From NCBI GenBank assembly GCA_030429325.1, contig JAUICT010000047.1, positions 1 to 9,548 on the forward strand: DNA of 9,548 nucleotides, in the 5' to 3' direction. The position numbers and the translations under genes were made by a program. The DNA comes from Bacteroidia bacterium. GTDB taxonomy: Bacteria > Bacteroidota > Bacteroidia > Flavobacteriales > Flavobacteriaceae. Every line of letters begins with the position of its first letter. Position 1 is the first letter of the stretch. A model generated the notes under the pieces. It saw nothing but the letters and a program-made list of their open reading frames with translations, made no database searches and was not told the DNA's origin. Of this stretch, positions 7,301-9,548 are shown one piece after another.

Positions 7301-7430
7301 TATATACAAGAACGTGGATAACTTTGATCCAGAGTCGAGCTACTCTACTTCCAACTTTGGTCAAGGTGTGCTGTTCTATGCACTTCCTACAACAAGAAGT
7401 TTTGGACTTACATTAAATGTAAACTTTTAA
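4314..7430 (+). CDS. SusC/RagA-family TonB-dependent outer-membrane transporter
   Basis: A 1038-residue TonB-dependent transporter that imports oligomeric nutrients through the outer membrane together with its SusD lipoprotein. A signal peptide spans residues 1-22 (cleavage near ALA-Q). A carboxypeptidase-regulatory-like beta-sandwich follows (about 24-95; ITGTVSDDAGVPLPGVNIVE and DFDGNYSI), then a short linker with LGEVVVTALG. The plug domain (about 113-247) carries the family hallmarks LYVVDGVPIDNS (179-190) and VLKGPNAAALYGARASNGV (222-240). The rest is the beta-barrel, ending in LTLNVNF with the expected C-terminal Phe. There is no N-terminal STN/anti-sigma-interacting domain, so it is not of the kind that signals to an ECF sigma factor. 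It is intact and of usual length. It has its own promoter, and the SusD gene follows after 12 bp. Substrate cannot be read from the sequence; the upstream CBM9-like and GH20-N genes hint at a glycan. Confidence 0.97.
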   Translation: MIQKLKYVLVFAVLFSIQGALAQTITGTVSDDAGVPLPGVNIVEKGTSNGVSSDFDGNYSITVSGGNATLVFSSLGMRTVEVPVNGRATINLTMQEDAEQLGEVVVTALGISREKKSLGYAVTEIQGDEVSLVKEPNVVNSLAGKVAGVVVSKTTSGPGGGTRVVIRGNNSITGNNQPLYVVDGVPIDNSGLSTAGAGEFSVPDLGTGVSDINPDDIESISVLKGPNAAALYGARASNGVVIITTKKGKLDTGLGVSFTSSATFENPFILPEYQNEYGRGSDGLFPQVDTSAPLANQVNTVRSNSSWGPRFDGSDQLAYNGQIRAYEAQPSNVEDFFETGTSFINTLALSSGNENASVRFSYTNSDLESILPNSGVDRDNFNLRAFTNLSDKLSLDARVTYFLQTAKNRPTQGTEGVMAYLWPLARNVHTNDLKVFQDLENPIDPSDPYRVIAPTSSGGNPYWILQHDSNEDRRSRITGFAKLQYEFTDWLSAFVRVGTDAITQDTESVTRTGHHFFPSGRVNYGKNERTETNYDFLLMFNKDLGDKFNLNANVGANALRFSTIRSSTRGENIKIPGRPFLDNTEELFASQSALIKKSINSAYGALSLAYDNTVYLDVTGRNDWSSALAAENRSYFYSSASLSVLLNEAFDLGSKVNLLKVRGSIAKVGNDTNPQQLVNLFRIAANGFLDNVTVSRESTLFSESLRPEDVTSTEFGLEFRALNNRFFFDASYYDISSQDLIFDVPLDPGTGFDRFRTNVGEVTNKGFEILIGGTPIQTENFSWDVSANISKNENKLESLIEGQDLFNFSTSNSGRVSTVARVGAGYGDIETTTWLRNDAGQLVVTAEGRPQATSEREKFGNYQPDASGGFTNTFRYKNFTLNSLIDFRIGGEVYSATDAGLDAAGVSKRSLQYREEGIVVDGVIDNGDGTYSPNTTAISAQDYWGAVSTIGSEYVYDQTNVRLREVSLTYSFPKKMLEKTFIRGASLSAVGRNLFFIYKNVDNFDPESSYSTSNFGQGVLFYALPTTRSFGLTLNVNF

Positions 7431-7442
7431 AAAATTGCTACG

Positions 7443-9134
7443 ATGAAAAAAATGAAATTTATGGTATTTGGCCTTCTGAGTATGGTCACAATACTATCCT
7501 GTACCAAGAATTTTGATGAGATCAATACCGATCAAAATGGATTTCTTGCCAATGAGGTAAGTGCCAAGTTCTTTTTAACGGATACCCAGTACCAGTTATA
7601 TTCTCCAAATCGTTTTCCTTACTGGAGGGCGCATTTGATTCATACTGATAGGTTTGCAGGCCATTTTACATTTGGGTTTAACGGTTGTTGGTGGTCTGAT
7701 GAATTGGGTTATACCTATAATGCAGGCTATACCGATGCGGCTTATGGATGGTTGGCCGGTTATTTGGGCAATATAAAGGGATTCACAGACTTTGTAAAGG
7801 AAGGTGGGGAACTTGAGAATGAGTATATGTATGCCATGGCGCTGATCATCAAGGGACTTTATTACCAAATGTATACCGATACTTTTGGTATGGTGCCTTA
7901 TACCGAAGCTGGTGTTGAAGGGATTTTAACGCCGAAGTATGATGACCAAAAGACTATATACAAAGGTGTAATCGCAGAATTGGATGAAGCCATGGCTATC
8001 ATTGGATCTGCAGAGCGTACCGGTCTAGGGGTTGATGATGCCGGCGAAAATGATGTGTACTGTGGTGGAGACCTACAGAAATGGAAGCGTTTGGCCAATA
8101 CCCTTAAGTTGAGAATAGGGATGAGGGCTTTGGGAGCCCCTGGAGATGATTTTGCTGAATCTGCAATTAGTCAAGCTCTTGCCGCTCCGCTTTTGGATGA
8201 TACCACGGGTAGTGTTGTCATGAACAAAGATTTTGTGATCAGCCAATGGGCTGCAGCTGCCTATGGTGATGTTTGGCACAATTTCGGAACAGGTTCCGAT
8301 TGGACGGTGAGCAGCACTTTGGTGAATATGCTACAAGATAATAATGACCCAAGATTGGCAGCTTATGTAAGACCTGCCAAAGGTGGAACCTTCAAATTTG
8401 TGGATAATCCTGAATCTCCAGACCCTAACTATCAAGAAAGGGTAGATTTTATCATTGGAGCTTTGGATGAAGCTGGAGCTGATTACACAACATCAATGTC
8501 TGGAGATACTACAATTGTTGAGATGCCAGCTGGTCAATATGTAGGTCAGCCATCCCGTATCAATGGAGATACCTATTCCTATGTTCGCTACGATTTGTTC
8601 AGTACGCCTAGCGATGCGGTGATTCAACCAAAAACTTCTAGCCAAGTGGACGGGTATCCAGAAATTATTCTCACCAGCGCAGAATCCTATTTCTTGCAAG
8701 CAGAGGCTGTCTTGAAGGGACTTCAAGGAGCCACTGGTGATGCCCAGGATTTGTTTGCCAAAGGAATTAAAGAGGCCATGACACTATGGGGAATTTCTGG
8801 GGGTGATGCAGATGCATACATCAATACGGAAGCTGCTGCAGACATCACTGTGGGTTCTTTGGATGAAAAACTTGAGAAGATTGCCCACCAAAGATGGTTG
8901 GTAAGCTATACAGATGGTTTTGAAGCTTGGGCCGTAGTACGAGATACAGGCTATCCTTCTGAATTGGCCGCAGGCGTGTCCGACCAAACCATTTTTGCCT
9001 TGGGTACCTTGAACGGAGATTATCCACAACGTTTACGTTATGGTTCCGGAGCGCAGGACAATCCAAATTTTTCTGCTGTTGAGGGAGCTCAAGGGCCAGA
9101 TATGCAAGGCACCGTATTGTGGTTTGCACAGTAA
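7443..9134 (+). CDS. SusD/RagB-family substrate-binding lipoprotein (SusD-like_2 type)
   Basis: A 563-residue surface lipoprotein that caps the SusC channel and captures substrate. The signal peptide ends at an ILSC lipobox with acceptor C20. It is followed by TKNFDEINTDQN, a start typical of the SusD-like_2 branch (PF12771), with K and D/E residues after the Cys as in flavobacterial surface-export signals. Helical, TPR-like family segments appear at 129-156 (YMYAMALIIKGLYYQMYTDT...), 212-230 (QKWKRLANTLKLRIGMRAL), 406-424 (PEIILTSAESYFLQAEAVL) and 476-505, including HQRWLVSYTDGFEAWAVVRDTGYP. The aromatic-rich loop FNGCWWSDELGYTYNAGY (79-96) could line the ligand site; this is inference. It starts 12 bp after the susC stop and is the last gene of the unit, followed by a strong terminator. 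This branch is found with varied substrates, so it does not fix the ligand. Confidence 0.95.
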   Translation: MKKMKFMVFGLLSMVTILSCTKNFDEINTDQNGFLANEVSAKFFLTDTQYQLYSPNRFPYWRAHLIHTDRFAGHFTFGFNGCWWSDELGYTYNAGYTDAAYGWLAGYLGNIKGFTDFVKEGGELENEYMYAMALIIKGLYYQMYTDTFGMVPYTEAGVEGILTPKYDDQKTIYKGVIAELDEAMAIIGSAERTGLGVDDAGENDVYCGGDLQKWKRLANTLKLRIGMRALGAPGDDFAESAISQALAAPLLDDTTGSVVMNKDFVISQWAAAAYGDVWHNFGTGSDWTVSSTLVNMLQDNNDPRLAAYVRPAKGGTFKFVDNPESPDPNYQERVDFIIGALDEAGADYTTSMSGDTTIVEMPAGQYVGQPSRINGDTYSYVRYDLFSTPSDAVIQPKTSSQVDGYPEIILTSAESYFLQAEAVLKGLQGATGDAQDLFAKGIKEAMTLWGISGGDADAYINTEAAADITVGSLDEKLEKIAHQRWLVSYTDGFEAWAVVRDTGYPSELAAGVSDQTIFALGTLNGDYPQRLRYGSGAQDNPNFSAVEGAQGPDMQGTVLWFAQ

Positions 9135-9204
9135 AATCGAATATGTAGCGATTCTATAAGGATCTTCTCATAGTTTGAGTTAGCTCTGTTAGCAATTAAT
9201 TTTT

Positions 9205-9240
9205 AGTAAAGGAAGAGAAACTCTTCCTTTACTTGTTTTT
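9205..9240 (+). terminator. Intrinsic terminator of the susCD operon
   Basis: A perfect 13-bp stem (AGTAAAGGAAGAG at 9205-9217 with CTCTTCCTTTACT at 9221-9233), a 3-nt AAA loop, then TGTTTTT. It lies 70 nt after the SusD stop and marks the end of the SusC-SusD transcript. Confidence 0.92.
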
Positions 9241-9473
9241 AAAAAAGTAATTTATAGGGGATTCCTTATGAGTCTTTAATCAAAAGTTGAAGAGGTGTCA
9301 ATTGATTTGTCGTTTGGCACTATAAATAGGATAAGTATTGAAATGTCAGTGATGCCATCTTTTACAGCGTAGTAAAAGCCAATACATCTAAATTGAAACA
9401 AATAGTGTGAAAACATAGCATTATCATAACCTATTTCACCTTTTTTTGATAAGGACTTGGGGAAAAATTGAAG

Positions 9474-9481
9474 TATCTTTG
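9474..9481 (+). promoter_or_regulatory. -7 promoter box TATCTTTG for the right-edge gene
   Basis: An exact match to the Bacteroidota -7 consensus TAnnTTTG, 25 nt before an ATG at 9507. The -33 element is less clear: TTG at 9446-9448 lies 25 bases upstream and TTG at 9457-9459 lies 14 bases upstream, both outside the usual 17-23. Confidence 0.6.
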
Positions 9482-9506
9482 TCAATTAACACTATAAGCA
9501 ACTGTT

Positions 9507-9548
9507 ATGGAAGTAGCCATAGAACCAAAATCAATCCAGTACCAACCT
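9507..9548 (+). CDS. 5' end of an unidentified gene (partial, runs off the window)
   Basis: ATG at 9507 opens a frame of 14 codons, MEVAIEPKSIQYQP, that is still open at the window edge. Support comes from the consensus -7 box 25 nt upstream and an A/T-rich leader without Shine-Dalgarno, as in the other genes here. There is no obvious signal peptide in the visible part, so a cytoplasmic protein is more likely. The family is not recognisable from 14 residues. The susCD terminator separates it from the transporter operon. Confidence 0.55.
   Translation, partial: MEVAIEPKSIQYQP

Larger units (their letters stand above)
9135..9506. other. 372-bp non-coding region after susD
   Basis: It holds the susCD terminator (9205-9240), a small 7-bp hairpin without a T-tract (CTTTTAC 9359-9365 with GTAAAAG 9372-9378), and a promoter-like box at 9474-9481 for the next gene. 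The stretch 9241-9470 is AT-rich and shows no convincing coding sequence. Confidence 0.6.

Noticed and set aside
9276..9485. 69-residue minus-strand open frame in the gap after susD
   Set aside because: No recognisable motif, Ser/Ile-rich random-looking composition, and it overlaps the promoter box of the right-edge gene.
1..9548. Search by eye for tRNA/rRNA genes, CRISPR arrays, insertion sequences and phage or integrase genes
   Set aside because: No regular repeat-spacer pattern, no terminal inverted repeats with a transposase, and no tRNA-like cloverleaf with a CCA end was seen.

Overview
The window looks like a piece of a Bacteroidota chromosome, most likely from a marine-type Flavobacteriaceae. 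Four things point there: a SusC/SusD pair, a LytS/LytTR two-component system, A-rich leaders without Shine-Dalgarno sequences, and TAnnTTTG-type promoter boxes. Genus-level placement is not possible from the sequence alone.

Layout. (1) Positions 1-97 hold the 3' end of a + strand gene whose last residues resemble the end of an outer-membrane beta-barrel. (2) Positions 144-1957, on the minus strand, hold a two-gene operon: a LytS/YehU-type sensor kinase followed by a LytTR response regulator, overlapping by 4 nt (ATGA). (3) Positions 2187-3723, on the + strand, hold a secreted CBM9-like carbohydrate-binding protein and, one base after its stop, a small lipoprotein. I read the lipoprotein as a free-standing GH20 N-terminal (zincin-like fold) domain with no catalytic domain. 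(4) Positions 3724-4313 are a 590-bp non-coding gap. It holds a strong terminator, paired-repeat structure, two copies of a 12-bp repeat and the susC promoter, which carries a 15-bp palindrome. (5) Positions 4314-9134 hold a SusC/RagA TonB-dependent transporter and its partner SusD/RagB lipoprotein, 12 bp apart, followed by a near-perfect terminator. (6) Positions 9135-9548 hold a gap and the first 14 codons of an unidentified gene behind a good flavobacterial -7 box.

How it may work. SusC and SusD form an outer-membrane uptake complex for an oligomeric substrate. The CBM9-like and GH20-N-domain proteins are both exported and could bind a glycan, possibly one containing amino sugars, but neither has a visible catalytic domain. 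The divergent two-component system could regulate the locus; only proximity supports this. No complete glycoside hydrolase, ECF sigma/anti-sigma pair, mobile element, tRNA, rRNA or CRISPR array is visible. The window reads mostly as an ordinary PUL-like region. The least ordinary item is the orphan GH20 N-domain gene that ends where the catalytic domain should begin.
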